Origin: Haloarcula sebkhae
GTDB lineage: Archaea; Halobacteriota; Halobacteria; Halobacteriales; Haloarculaceae
Assembly: GCF_014647415.1 (NCBI RefSeq)
Contig: NZ_BMPD01000006.1
Coordinates: 1 to 64,000, forward strand
Direction of reading: 5' to 3'
DNA length: 64,000 nucleotides
Each line of letters opens with the position of its first letter. Positions within the stretch are counted from its first letter, which is position 1. The notes under the pieces were generated by a model that had not been told where the DNA came from, did no database searches, and saw only the letters and a list, made by a program, of their open reading frames with translations. Of this stretch, positions 26,461 through 36,262 are shown piece by piece. Made by a program: the position numbers and the translations under genes.

Positions 26461-27125
26461 GATGTATCCATCGTATGGTCAACAATCCAATTAGTTACTC
26501 GCCGATTAACTCCACTTGAGCTGATCGAGACGATCACTACCGAGGTTCATAGTATCGAAGAAACGGCAGTCGTGGTGCGCCATCGATTCAGCGATAGATT
26601 TGGGGTGTGAGATGTGTTCGTCTGGATACGCTACCGTCTCTGTTGCTTCGAGTCGCGGCCAGAACATGTGGTGATACAGTCGCCGTTTAATCCACTACTC
26701 TTCGTGTGGTTTTCTGTCGTCCAGAGCATTTACAGCTTGACCAACAGGATTGTCCCATGACGTAATCGAAATCCCGCATCTACTATCTGGAAGGGTCTCC
26801 GACAGAACGACATGCGGTCGTCAGCGTGCCTGATATCCCGGCGCGTGGCTGTGTCCGGCTCGGTGGCGTGCAGCCGGTGAAGCGCCTCAGTTGCGAGATC
26901 CGTCAGCAAGACGCCGCTGACAGTACTGACCAGCAGCAGGGGCTCGTTGTCGGTGGCCGTAATGGCTACAGCCTCGCCGACGCTCGGTTGCGGGGTCATC
27001 ATCCCATCTTCCGGTAGCAGAATGTGGCCCCTCAGTATCAGTCGTGTCTAGTGGATGTAATTTGAAGCAACTGATAGGTGAGCGTGCTTAGTCAGTAGAA
27101 CCACCATTCAGTTGCCATTTATAGC
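26461..27125. other. Spacer with one doubtful minus-strand frame
   Basis: The region between the GT39 gene and the membrane protein at 27126 holds a minus-strand frame at 26730-27002 (90 codons, MMTPQPSVGEAVAITATDNE, then LLLVSTVSGVLLTDLATEALHRL). Its first half is protein-like but its second half is not, so it may be a decayed gene start. Nothing else is recognised. Confidence 0.35.
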
Positions 27126-27494
27126 ATGGGTATTTTATCCTCCGTAATCACAGTTCTGTTTATGCGTCCTGCCCTCCGGTATGCTGTTTCGGTATTTGTT
27201 GGACTGATCGTTACGGGAGTTGTCGCAGAATTCGCTGGGACAGATCACCTGCTTACGATCTCACTATTACCGCTCTATGTGGCCATAAGCTCAATCATGT
27301 TAGCACATCGCCAAGTGATTGTTTCCCTCTCTCGTGATGCATCCCCAGCAAGGAAGCGTGGAGCTATTGTTGGTGGTGTTGGCGCATTCACCGGGGGATT
27401 TCTCCTTCGGGTGTCGATCCCGGCCGGTGTCGCTGGTTTCGGGTTAATGTTGCTCGGTATGGCAAGCGTCATTGCTGACTTTGATGAATTGTGA
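27126..27494 (+). CDS. Hypothetical membrane protein with four helices
   Basis: The product of 122 residues has hydrophobic segments at about 15-35, 42-60, 80-98 and 99-118, with a charged loop SLSRDASPARKRG between the second and third. It has no Cys or His cluster. An AT-rich upstream stretch (CCATTTATAGC at 27115-27125) may hold part of its promoter. Family unknown. Confidence 0.65.
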   Translation: MGILSSVITVLFMRPALRYAVSVFVGLIVTGVVAEFAGTDHLLTISLLPLYVAISSIMLAHRQVIVSLSRDASPARKRGAIVGGVGAFTGGFLLRVSIPAGVAGFGLMLLGMASVIADFDEL

Positions 27495-28065
27495 GGAACT
27501 GTACAATTTGGATCACCTGTACTGCCCGCTCCAGTATCTGAGCATTCGGTCAAAATGTGGCTAGCAGGCTGCTGTGGCTACTCGCGCATCTCCTTGAGTG
27601 CAAGTGGATCTTCGTCAGCGTCGGTGTCGGAATCTGCCCTATCGAAGACTGCCGGAACCGACTCATCAAAACCAAGCCGATTCTAGTTTGCTTCGGGCAT
27701 TATATAGACACTACAACCGAGCTGGTCGTAAAATACGATCACACGGAGAACGTATGCTTAGATAGTGTCTACACAGTGCCGACATGATGCCGGCTTTGTG
27801 ACCCCCGATAGGTGACGGGTTTCCGTATCGTGAGCACTGAACAGCAGTCCGTCAACGAATAGTCAGCAGTGGTACCGAGTCGACGACCACTTGCGTCCTG
27901 CCCAGTATCGGCAGGCACAGACCATGGTGAGGTCCTCTAAGCCAGCCTCACCGTGGCAAGTAGGTGTCCTATCTCGACTGACAGCTTGGACTCACAGGCA
28001 CGGACCCACATCGAAGCAGTGGCCTCAAATAGATAGTATCTAGTATAACAATTGGAATCTATTAG
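27495..28065. other. Gene-less spacer with a stable hairpin
   Basis: No convincing gene is seen. An inverted repeat CCATGGTGAGG (27922-27932) and CCTCACCGTGG (27946-27956) with a 13-base loop and one G-T pair could form an RNA hairpin. AT-rich sequence at 28028-28060 probably promotes the glycosyltransferase frame that follows. Confidence 0.5.
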
Positions 28066-29296
28066 ATGCTAATTGGTACGCTACTGTTTGCGACGACGAC
28101 GTTTCTCATTTGGGTTGCGCTGGTCTATTCGTTGTCAGCGCTCTGGTTGTTAATAGAAGTCTTACCACTTGGTATCGGATGGAACTCGAGCGAGATGGAC
28201 GCATGGGGACTGGATGACGTACAGGTGCGCGTACTCACAATCGGAGCGGAAGACGTTGTTCAGGCAACCGTCGACTCGGTTCCCGACGGCGTTGCCGGAA
28301 TCAAGGTTATTGCTGAACAGAATATTGAAATCGACGGGGCAGCAGTGCACATCGTCCCAGATTCATTCAGTTGTGAAGCCACAAACAAAGGCCGTGCTGT
28401 CGAGTGGGCACGGAGACAAGTCGACTGTGACGCAGAGTACGTATTGTACCTCGATGAAGATACACTGGTTACTGGGTTGACTGGCCTCCCTGAAGCAGAC
28501 TTCGTGCAGTTCACTGAGAAGCCGATTTACACGGGTTCACGGCTAGCCTATCTGTGTGAGGTGTTCCGAGTCGGTTGACCAGTTCGAACAGCGTGCATTC
28601 CGTCGTCTTTCGTATCCACTGTACGCATGGGGCGGTGGCTTTGCAATCCGACACGAGTTGGAGGATGAATTGACCTGGGACGTGGCGACGATTACAGAAG
28701 ACACGAACCTCATTTGGCGGGCTGCTGATCGGTTTGACTTAGAGTATCGGCTAGTCGACGCTCGGTTTCGGAATCAAGCGCCACCATCGCTGAAAGCGAT
28801 GATTAAGCAACGCCGTCGGTGGATGTCCGGGACACTGAAAGATAATCATATCCTCCCACTATTGTACCAACCACTGACACTAACTCGCGTCGTGTCCTGG
28901 GGATTTTCTCCAGCTATTCCACTGTTGATTATTGGTGCATCATTCGTCCCCGGTGCAACAGTCAGCATCCAGTTCTTCGAACTGATTTCGACTGCGCTAC
29001 TGGTCGTGCTGTTTATTTATATGCTGTTTGGCCTATGGGCCTACAGAAAACATCCATTGCTGTGGCCGGTGTTCCTAATATTGACACCGCTGGCCGTTGT
29101 ACTCCACGCAATCGGGGCTGCATGGGGTGTTCTTAGTCCAATCGAGGAGTTTGAGGTCACAGAGAAAGTCGCACCCGAGACTGTCGAGGACGTCAACCCA
29201 GAATTGAGCGAGGGTGCGATTGCCGCTCATGACGGAGAGGATCGCCTCGTTCGGGACTCAGCTGATGAATTTGATACAGAACTGTTCAGAGACTAG
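28066..29296 (+). pseudogene. GT2 glycosyltransferase (egghead/cellulose synthase-like), frameshifted
   Basis: The first frame (28066-28578) encodes an N-terminal helix and a GT-A domain with the metal-binding YLDEDTL, and stops after LAYLCEVFRVG. A second frame from about 28560 to 29296 resumes with DQFEQRAFRRLSYPLYAWGG, then TEDTNLIW and the QRRRW motif, and ends in three helices. Together they give one complete processive-type GT2 with D, DxD, TED and QxxRW motifs. A single-base indel near 28570-28580 separates them. It may be a true mutation or a sequencing error. Confidence 0.8.
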
Positions 29297-29578
29297 CTGT
29301 ACTCGCAAAGCACCTTGTTGACGGGTGCGAACTTCGGTGTATTCATCTCAAGCACATCAGGTCGGCCCGTTTGCCTCCCTCGAGACTCCCGATTTCGTCA
29401 CCGATGTTGAGTGTTTTTACACCCTAATGGTGAGCATCTGGACCAGTTCTCGGGAGGTGAAATGGCCAGCCCCCATTCGAGATTTGCCGCGAGGAGCCGG
29501 TCAGCAAGCAGGCCCATGCCATCAAGGAGGGCAGCTACGGCGTCCCCAAGCCACCTACTGGAAAAAAAAACACAAGGC

Positions 29579-29980
29579 CTATCGTCCGTATCCCCACTCT
29601 TCGAGGATTTCGGTGAGATCATCGATCTGCTCTAGACCGACGATGATAGCAGCTTCCCGGAGGTCAGCCTTCTTGACTGTCTCACCGAGTTCTGACTCAA
29701 CGTCTGACCGAGTCTGGCGCTGGGAATCCAACGTAGACTGCTGGAGATGGAGCTGTACCGTCTTCTCTCGGCCGTCTGTGATACTGGAGCGGGCGAAAAT
29801 CCACGGTAGTTCGGAACCCGAATGAGTCGATAGCTCGGCTGACCTCCTCTCCGGTTTACTCGTCTCCACCGAGGTGGCTGGCGTCTCAGTGACATCGGGT
29901 CTCTCAGTTACCATGTCCTCATCTGACTCGTCGTTCCCAAGCGGATCGTCGTCGCTCGCACCACTCTTGAAGCCCGTCAT
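29579..29980 (-). CDS. Partition partner protein downstream of ParA
   Basis: The protein of 133 residues starts with an ATGA overlap on the parA stop. An acidic disordered N-terminus (residues 1-55) precedes a folded part: ELPWIFARSSITDGREKTVQ, then DVESELGETVKKADLREAAI and ILEEWGYGR. It parallels the partner at 47247-47648 (IPYVIRRQTVKEDRD, VTDLREAF and ILERWGY). It is probably the centromere-binding adaptor that recruits ParA to the iterons upstream. No ParB/Noc HTH is recognised. A frame at 29400-29570 behind it is doubtful. Confidence 0.75.
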   Translation of the reverse strand: MTGFKSGASDDDPLGNDESDEDMVTERPDVTETPATSVETSKPERRSAELSTHSGSELPWIFARSSITDGREKTVQLHLQQSTLDSQRQTRSDVESELGETVKKADLREAAIIVGLEQIDDLTEILEEWGYGR

Positions 29981-30846
29981 GCTGGCTCCTCCAGTGCGCC
30001 TGGTTCAGGCGGATTTGGTGCTTCCAGCCCGACCTCCCCCTCCAAGAAGCGGGCAATACGGTCTATCTGGGCCAGCGTCTCGACCTCGTACTCACGACGC
30101 CGGCTCCGGTGTTCTCGGACGTACCGGAAGGCCGAACACTGCTGTTTCCAGCACCCTTCCATGAGTGACGTTCGATCACCGATTACTTCGGGGGTCGAGA
30201 ACTCGACGTCTCCCAGCATCTCACGCTGGTCCGCGGTATTCTTGACTCCGTTCGGGATGGCCGCCAGAACACCGACATCTATGTTGAGTTGCTCTGCGAA
30301 GTTCGTCGCCAAGTCAGCCAGTCCTTCGACGGACGCCTGGCCTTTCCATGACGGTTCGACTGGGATGACGAGATTGCGAGTGGCGTATATCGAATTGTAG
30401 AGATGGTCCGACTCTGTCGCAGGAGGGTCACAGAGCAAGACGTCATACTCATCGCCGACGCCCCCATCTCTGAGCACTCGCTGGAGTTGCGCATAGATGT
30501 TGTACGCATCGCCGAGGTCCTCAGCTTTGGACTGCTCACGGGCTAAGTGGTCCGACAGATCGGACAGCAGGTTATGTTCTGGAACGATATCGACTCCCTC
30601 CGCCGTTCGAATGAGGTCCTTGAACGGGCCTCGTGGGCTATTTACCATATGTCGGACGAGGTTGTCAGCGCCACTGTTGGCTCGGTCTGTATCGACTCCC
30701 ATCAGGCGAGACAGGTCACCGTCTTGTGGGTCCAGTGGCACTATGAGTGGTTTGAGTCCTGCCCGAGCGTGTGCGACTGCAAGGTTCGCTGTCAGCGACG
30801 TTTTTCCGACACCCCCGGCCTCCGAGTAGACAGTGTAACTTAGCAT
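29977..30846 (-). CDS. parA: ParA-type partition ATPase
   Basis: The protein has 289 residues from ATG 30846, chosen because its paralogue begins MLSYSTYSEAGGVGKT. The deviant Walker A is SEAGGVGKTSLTANLAVAHA, with the signature Lys. A later motif is DVLLCDPPATES, and VIPVEPSWKGQASVEGLADL follows. It moves plasmid or chromosome copies by ATP-dependent binding to nucleoid DNA. It forms an operon with the partner at 29579 and has direct repeats 49 bases before its start. Confidence 0.92.
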   Translation of the reverse strand: MLSYTVYSEAGGVGKTSLTANLAVAHARAGLKPLIVPLDPQDGDLSRLMGVDTDRANSGADNLVRHMVNSPRGPFKDLIRTAEGVDIVPEHNLLSDLSDHLAREQSKAEDLGDAYNIYAQLQRVLRDGGVGDEYDVLLCDPPATESDHLYNSIYATRNLVIPVEPSWKGQASVEGLADLATNFAEQLNIDVGVLAAIPNGVKNTADQREMLGDVEFSTPEVIGDRTSLMEGCWKQQCSAFRYVREHRSRRREYEVETLAQIDRIARFLEGEVGLEAPNPPEPGALEEPA

Positions 30847-30894
30847 ACTCCTGTCTGTATCTCTCTTGCTCATGAATCTTTGTCAGACAACTCA

Positions 30895-31013
30895 TCTAAG
30901 TCACTAATCTAAGACACTCTTCTAAGAGTCTTGTCTAAGATTCTAATCAAAGATAGAGATCTAAGATTCCTGTCTACGGTAGGAAGACAAAAATCTTAGA
31001 TGAATGTCTTAGT
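30895..31013. repeat. 13-bp-period iterons upstream of parA (TCTAAG type)
   Basis: TCTAAG begins at 30895, 30908, 30921, 30934 and 30960, with degenerate copies TCAAAG at 30947 and TCTACG at 30973, so seven units are spaced by exactly 13 bases. Two inverted units (CTTAGA at 30995 and CTTAGT at 31008) are also 13 apart. The location directly before parA fits a centromere (parS/parC) and autoregulatory operator. Confidence 0.85.
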
Positions 31014-31424
31014 TCCAACACCGTCGGTAAGCGCGTTGAATCGGGGACAGACAGACGCAAAGCCGACATGAGTTACAGACCGCTTCTTGAGACCGATTGA
31101 CCCCGGGAAGGTCGACACTCGAAGAAGAACCAAAACGGCCGGCTGCCAGCGACGACGGTATCCGTGGACCGAAACCGGCAATAGATGCTTCGCCCCGCTC
31201 GAACTCGCCGCTACCCATTTCGAACACATTTAGCGTAGTACTTTGTGGATTTGGAGACCAGAGGCGACACTATTCGCAGAGGGGGGGCGTTACTACTGAA
31301 CTGTAGACTGCGCCGGGAAACGGCCGAAATACTCGATACCCAGAGCTGACAAAACCCATATACGGCGTCCGACTGCTGCGTGTCAACAGTAGATTTAGAT
31401 AATGTCCGGAGAAACCAGCGTTTG

Positions 31425-32504
31425 ATGCCTATCTCGCTGGTAACGTGGGCCCGTCTGTTCGGTGGTGTCGCCCTCCTTCTGGGAAACAGCTTCTTCGTTA
31501 CGACCGAGTTCGCGATGACCCGCGTCAGGCAGTTCGAGGAAGCAGAGTTTCTCGGTAATGGCCGTGGACTCGAACGCGCCTGGAACATGACCGAGCGATT
31601 GGAGATCTTCCTCACAGGCTGTCAGGTGGGAATCACCATATGTAGTGTCGGTCTGGGTGTCGTCGCTGAGCCGGCGATCACAGCAGTGTTACGGCCCCTA
31701 TTGGGTGCAGTTGGCGTTGCTGGCAGCGGACACACGACACTGTCTGTGCTTCTCGCGCTGGTGGTGGTCAATCTCATGCACGTTATCGTCGGCGAGCAGG
31801 CACCGACGTATCTGGGAATCGAGCGTGCCAAGTTCGTCGCTGGATACGGATCGGGACCGCTGTACGTCTGGACAAAGCTCATGTATCCAGTGATCATCGC
31901 AGCGGACTGGGTAGCCAAGGCGTTGCTTGGCCTCTTCGGCGTCGAAATCTCCCGTTCCTGGACCGAGTCGGAGACCGAGGGCGATCTCGCAACGACTCGG
32001 GCTGAACTACGTAGTGAAATGGGTGACTCGCTCAGTCGAGTCGGCATCTCCGAGGAGCGACGGAGCGAAGTTATCAACGCCCTCGACATCGGCGCGAAGC
32101 CGGTCAGCGAGATCATGGTTGCTGGCAGCGACATCGTCGCGCTCTCGACGACCGACGACTTCGAGACGAACATGGACCGGATCGACGGGATGCCATACGT
32201 CCGCTTTCCGTTGATCGAAGGCTCACTCGACTCGTTTGTGGGTGTTGTCTACGCGCCGACGGTGCTGCACAACTACGAAGCGCTGAATTCGGGGACAACC
32301 ACGCTCGAAGAACTGGCAACCCCGCCGCTAACCGTCGCTGCTGAGACGACAATCAGTGACTTCATCGACCAGTGTCAGGCCACAAATCAGGAACTCGCCC
32401 TCGTGGTCGGAGATGACGATGTCGTCGGTCTCCTCACCGCGACCGACGCCTTCGAGGCAATCACCGGTGAACTCGAAGACCCAATGGATCGCGCGGCCGA
32501 GTGA
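31425..32504 (+). CDS. CNNM/CorC-type membrane protein with CBS domains
   Basis: The protein has 359 residues from ATG 31425, preceded by a purine-rich CCGGAGAAA; a GTG at 31380 would add 15. The CNNM (DUF21) domain has LGNSFFVTTEFAMTRVRQFE and TGCQVGITICSVGLGVVAEP. A CBS pair follows from about residue 205 (ALDIGAKPVSEIMVAGSDIV, and LALVVGDDDVVGLLTATDAF). Members transport or sense Mg2+/Co2+ or Na+. The C-terminal transporter-associated domain is missing, which is common in haloarchaeal forms. Confidence 0.9.
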   Translation: MPISLVTWARLFGGVALLLGNSFFVTTEFAMTRVRQFEEAEFLGNGRGLERAWNMTERLEIFLTGCQVGITICSVGLGVVAEPAITAVLRPLLGAVGVAGSGHTTLSVLLALVVVNLMHVIVGEQAPTYLGIERAKFVAGYGSGPLYVWTKLMYPVIIAADWVAKALLGLFGVEISRSWTESETEGDLATTRAELRSEMGDSLSRVGISEERRSEVINALDIGAKPVSEIMVAGSDIVALSTTDDFETNMDRIDGMPYVRFPLIEGSLDSFVGVVYAPTVLHNYEALNSGTTTLEELATPPLTVAAETTISDFIDQCQATNQELALVVGDDDVVGLLTATDAFEAITGELEDPMDRAAE

Positions 32505-32589
32505 CTATCAGCTCAGGGCCAACGTCATTAGCGTGCGGCGAGAATTCGATGCTCTTCATTGCTCCGACTGGTGAGTTGTATCGTTACTG

Positions 32590-33447
32590 TCAGAACCACT
32601 CGCGGGCCTTCAAGCGAGCCGTCAACTGGACGCTCTTACGGAGTCCGCGGCGGACGACACCGCCCGAATTCGGTACGCCCTCTCCATCTTCGTACTCCAA
32701 CCCTCGGACGATCGTAACCGGAATCTGTTCGTCCGCCTGTCCGAAGAGCAATGCTGATCCGGCGGTGAGTTCGTCCGCAACGAGGTCGACACCGCCGACC
32801 TTCGGCTCTCCGTACAGGTCTGTCCGTCCGAAGTTGTTATCGGTCGCTTCGATCCCTGAGCACCCGATCGCCAGATCCATCGAACCCGGTCCGGCGATTT
32901 CCGAGTCTGCTAGGACGACAGCCACATCTGCGCCTGTGCGAGCCGCAATTCCCTCGCGCAGGCGACGCGCACTCTCGTCGGGATCTTCAGGCAACAACGT
33001 CATAATCCCGTCTGGACTGTTTGACCAATCGACGCCTGCGTTCGTACAGAGTCGACCGTTCCGCTCGGTCAGGAGCATCGCTGGTACCTCGTCAAGTGCT
33101 TCCTGCGCCGCGTCAGGGTCAACAGCGTGGTCTAGTAGCAGGTCTTCACCGACCTCTGCGATCGGGATCGCACCGATAACCTCGCTTTCATCGTAAATTA
33201 CGGCCACTTCCCGCGGGTCGATCCCAGTGATATCGGCCACCCGACGGTCGCGGTCGGTCACCTCAATCTCGTCGGCTTCGACGAGTCGATTCTCGGCGAA
33301 CGAGACGACCTTCGCGGTGACGACGACGATGTCACCGTCTGTCAAGGGATACTCTTCAGCCGTCGTGTCGACGATTCGGTCGACGAGGTCGTCGTTTGGC
33401 TCGATTCTGCCGATATCAAGTCCGTGGAACGTTAGTTCTGTCATCAT
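32590..33447 (-). CDS. cofE: Coenzyme F420-0:L-glutamate ligase
   Basis: The product of 285 residues adds gamma-linked L-glutamate to F420-0 using GTP. Family segments visible are LTDGDIVVVTAKVVSFAENR, ITGIDPREVAVIYDESEVIG, TNAGVDWSNSPDGIMTLLPE and GCSGIEATDNNFGRTDLYGE. The start is MMTELTFHGL at 33447 or the second Met at 33444. It is convergent with the CNNM gene and stands alone without other cof genes in the window. Confidence 0.94.
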   Translation of the reverse strand: MMTELTFHGLDIGRIEPNDDLVDRIVDTTAEEYPLTDGDIVVVTAKVVSFAENRLVEADEIEVTDRDRRVADITGIDPREVAVIYDESEVIGAIPIAEVGEDLLLDHAVDPDAAQEALDEVPAMLLTERNGRLCTNAGVDWSNSPDGIMTLLPEDPDESARRLREGIAARTGADVAVVLADSEIAGPGSMDLAIGCSGIEATDNNFGRTDLYGEPKVGGVDLVADELTAGSALLFGQADEQIPVTIVRGLEYEDGEGVPNSGGVVRRGLRKSVQLTARLKAREWF

Positions 33448-33633
33448 CTAGATATTGGAAACAGCGCACTTCAACGCTGAGACGATTGTACATCGCTGGG
33501 AATAGACGAGACTTTCTTCGAAGCGTGTCCCGCTTAGCTTACCGACTGTATCGGGCGGTTCGACGGGGGCGCGATCACGTCGCACCCACACGGCAGGCGG
33601 CTTTATTGGTGCAGGCTGTGTATCAGCACCTGT

Positions 33634-33921
33634 ATGCCCGAGGAAGTCCTGTTCAAGTCAGAAAGCGACCAGAGCCGAGAAGAGATCGCATCGTACCTCC
33701 GGAAAGTCGCGGATAATCTCGACAGCGGAAGCGATATCAACCTGAAAGCAGGCTCCGAGTCTGTAACGCTGAATCCCCCTGCCCGACCGACCTTCGAGGT
33801 CAAAGCCGAACGCGAAGGGCCGGCAGACAATATGACTGAATTAAGTGTCGAATTCGAACTCGAATGGGACGAAAATGATGGCGAGGGGGGCGGCGAAAGT
33901 GGGCAGTTAGAAATCGAGTAA
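33634..33921 (+). CDS. Amphi-Trp domain protein
   Basis: The protein of 95 residues, MPEEVLFKSESDQSREEIAS and on, matches the amphi-Trp family, with YLRKVADNL, GSDINLKAGSESVTLNPPAR and ELSVEFELEWDEND containing the conserved Trp. TTTATTGG at about 33600 lies some 33 bases upstream and would give a near-leaderless transcript. The family is small, acidic and soluble, and its function is not established. Confidence 0.88.
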   Translation: MPEEVLFKSESDQSREEIASYLRKVADNLDSGSDINLKAGSESVTLNPPARPTFEVKAEREGPADNMTELSVEFELEWDENDGEGGGESGQLEIE

Positions 33922-34031
33922 TCACTCCGACGCACGCTAAGGAGTGATTCAGCGGCACGTATCTAACAATGAAGCCGCTGTGCTGTCTGGCCTTCTACGT
34001 CTTGTCCTGTTTCTGTCTGCGGGAACTGCGT

Positions 34032-34925
34032 TTACGATACAATTTCCTGAATGTAGAGGTGGGCGTACGCGCTCGCCCACACGATAGAAAGTAAGTCACC
34101 GACACTTGTAGAAAGTACACGCAAAACAGGAGCCACCGAAGCGACGCTCGTCCCCATTTCGGGCAGATAGAGATTGCTTACACTCCCGATAGCGATTATT
34201 GCGATGAGGACAAATTTCCGTCGGTAGTTCGTCGTGATCTGCCAGCTAATCCGAAGTGATTTGAGAGGGCCATATTGGCCGATAACGCAGGCCTCCGGTG
34301 CGAACCAAAACTTGAACAACAAGCCGAGAAACGGCACAGCAAAAACGAGCACACTCACCGCCGCAACGACGGGAAAGCCAACTATATCTGCGGGATTTCC
34401 TGGAATAGCGCCAGCAAGGAGGAGTAGTGGAAGAAACAGAAAGAATGGAACTGTCATTACCGAAAAAACGATAAGCAATGTTACGCCAATCAACGCCGGT
34501 GTCCGAGTAATGCTCCGATGGACTCCTTCGCGTATCGTTACAGAGTTATCAGTCAGTTCCCCGGCGACAATTGTTCCCACATAGGCTCGAATCAAGATGA
34601 TAAACACAAACGCCGTCAGACCATCGAGTAGGTCGATTACGGGCATCGGGAACGTGTTGATGATGTCAGTCTCGAGAAGTCGGTTGGCTAAGATAGTCAC
34701 GCCCGCGAAGGCAATGATCGACGGATAGGACCGAAACAAGCGAACGGACCAGACCAACGCATCAAGGACGCTCCGATTGGTGGTCGCAGTATCGATGTTT
34801 CGGCATTCGAGACAACCACAGCCATCGATATCTTCTCGTGACTTGATCGTCGGTGCCATGTCACATGTAGTTGCGTCGTCACCGGTAGGAGTGCTTCGGA
34901 CTGGGGGGTCGGTGTGGTCGCTCAT
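34032..34925 (-). CDS. Hypothetical polytopic membrane protein
   Basis: The protein of 297 residues has a soluble N-terminus with a Cys cluster (DGCGCLECRNIDT, residues 35-47) followed by about six hydrophobic segments. FAPEACVIGQYGPLKSLRIS resembles the conserved loop of haloarchaeal membrane proteins with a glycerophosphodiester phosphodiesterase-like membrane domain. It overlaps the upstream ArsR-type regulator (ATGA), so the regulator and this protein form an operon. Confidence 0.8.
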   Translation of the reverse strand: MSDHTDPPVRSTPTGDDATTCDMAPTIKSREDIDGCGCLECRNIDTATTNRSVLDALVWSVRLFRSYPSIIAFAGVTILANRLLETDIINTFPMPVIDLLDGLTAFVFIILIRAYVGTIVAGELTDNSVTIREGVHRSITRTPALIGVTLLIVFSVMTVPFFLFLPLLLLAGAIPGNPADIVGFPVVAAVSVLVFAVPFLGLLFKFWFAPEACVIGQYGPLKSLRISWQITTNYRRKFVLIAIIAIGSVSNLYLPEMGTSVASVAPVLRVLSTSVGDLLSIVWASAYAHLYIQEIVS

Positions 34926-35374
34926 TCGGCAGTGATGAACTGTGAGATGGATTCGCCGATAGCAAGTAAAACCGATGGGGGACCGAGCAGCGAAGCGAAC
35001 GATTTGAACGCACGTTTGAGACTCGGTCGGTCGTCCTCAGTGCCGAGGAAGAGAAGTGTCGGGTCTTCAGACACGACGTATACACTCATCTCGCGACCCT
35101 TTTCGGAATAGCAGGTGTCAGTCACTTCGATTACGCCAGCTGCTTCGAGATTCGCCAAATGATAGTGAACGTTCTGCAGGCTCTGGCCGAGTTGCTCAGC
35201 GATCCGTGCCGGTGTCGCTGGCGTTTCGTTGAGCAGTTGGAAAATCTCGTACGCAGTCTCGGAGGACAACGCTTCGATTACCTCTCGTGTCGTGTCGTCA
35301 TCGAGACTCAAGACAGCGGGGTTATCGCTTCGTTCAACGGCGGCGTCAGTTTGAGTTGGAAGAAGTCGTGCCAT
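34922..35374 (-). CDS. ArsR/SmtB-type winged-HTH regulator
   Basis: The protein has 150 residues. The wHTH spans about 25-95 (REVIEALSSETAYEIFQLLN, then IAEQLGQSLQNVHYHLANLE and AAGVIEV). The C-terminal part (YVVSEDPTLLFLGTEDDRPS) is an extension common in haloarchaeal members. No metal-binding Cys pair is seen, so it is probably not a classical metal sensor. It is co-translated with the membrane protein that follows. Confidence 0.9.
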   Translation of the reverse strand: MARLLPTQTDAAVERSDNPAVLSLDDDTTREVIEALSSETAYEIFQLLNETPATPARIAEQLGQSLQNVHYHLANLEAAGVIEVTDTCYSEKGREMSVYVVSEDPTLLFLGTEDDRPSLKRAFKSFASLLGPPSVLLAIGESISQFITAE

Positions 35375-35464
35375 GTGTGTGGGTAGCTGCTGTGGATCGA
35401 GCGCGTGGGATCTGATCCAGTTGGTTGCTGTTCGAAACTATCGTTTGTAATTGTTGGTAGGTGT

Positions 35465-36262
35465 TTATGTTGATTCCGGGACAGCAGTTAATCGCAGGTA
35501 ATAGGCCGTGTAGACCGTATAAAAGTACGCGAATCCAACTGAAGACAGAGCGATTCCGAGCAGGAGCAATATTGGTATCGGAATCCCGATCTCAATCGGC
35601 AATACGTCAGCCGGTCCAGCGTCCGTCAGTGTCAACCGGAGGAGATATTCGGGGATGAAGAAGGCGTTCAACAGGACACTCCACACCAGCGAGAATCCAG
35701 CGACGCTTCTGAGGTTTGAACGGACGAGTCCCACACTTTTTCCGAACGCATCAGTAACACTCTGGTTCTCGATGACAATCGCCGTATCGTAAAACTGCAC
35801 GAACATAATGACAACGAGGATGGACAGCAGCCAGATGAGCATAGATCCGACGCCAGCAATGAAGGCAGCCATCTCGTTAATTGGGGCGAGTGCCATCGAG
35901 CCGATACCGAGGATGAACCCGATAAATCCGAGTCCGACAGCGGTCCCGAACACGATAAGTATGAACAACACGGTTGCAAGGAGAAGCGGGAAGTAATGTG
36001 TCCGCGCTTCAATAAAAAACTGGGTGAGTGACGTGTCCATTCCTTCGATCGCGGCCTGAGCGGTTCCGATGAAGCCACCGAGAACGAGCGGGAACACGAT
36101 GAGCCATACGAGCGAGATACCCGCTGATAGTCGTGGTGATTCGATCAGGTGGTCCATGTACTGGAGTTGACTTACGGTCCCGATGAGGAGGCCGGCGACG
36201 AACAGGATCGGATTTTCTCGGAGGGCAGCGGATCCGTCTTTGAATGCGGAGACTGTCACCAT
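35465..36262 (-). CDS. Polytopic membrane protein (DUF7847-like)
   Basis: The protein of 265 residues has six hydrophobic segments and the conserved middle IVIENQSVTDAFGKSVGLVR, typical of haloarchaeal membrane proteins I recall as DUF7847. A related protein is encoded at 39855-40706. Start codon context is plain. It ends 90 bases before the ArsR gene start on the same strand and could belong to the same unit. Confidence 0.8.
   Translation of the reverse strand: MVTVSAFKDGSAALRENPILFVAGLLIGTVSQLQYMDHLIESPRLSAGISLVWLIVFPLVLGGFIGTAQAAIEGMDTSLTQFFIEARTHYFPLLLATVLFILIVFGTAVGLGFIGFILGIGSMALAPINEMAAFIAGVGSMLIWLLSILVVIMFVQFYDTAIVIENQSVTDAFGKSVGLVRSNLRSVAGFSLVWSVLLNAFFIPEYLLRLTLTDAGPADVLPIEIGIPIPILLLLGIALSSVGFAYFYTVYTAYYLRLTAVPEST

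Noticed and set aside
27557-27787. 76-codon plus-strand frame
   Set aside because: Composition is unlike haloarchaeal proteins (rich in Cys, Ile and Tyr, low acidity) and no motif was seen.
29398-29570. Minus-strand frame behind partition partner 1 (LGDAVAALLDGMGLLADRLL)
   Set aside because: Composition is protein-like, but no start codon lies outside the upstream gene and no counterpart follows the second cassette.
30895-31013. CRISPR-like array reading of the short regular repeats
   Set aside because: The repeat core is 6 bases at a 13-base period, far too short for repeat plus spacer, and no cas gene is present.
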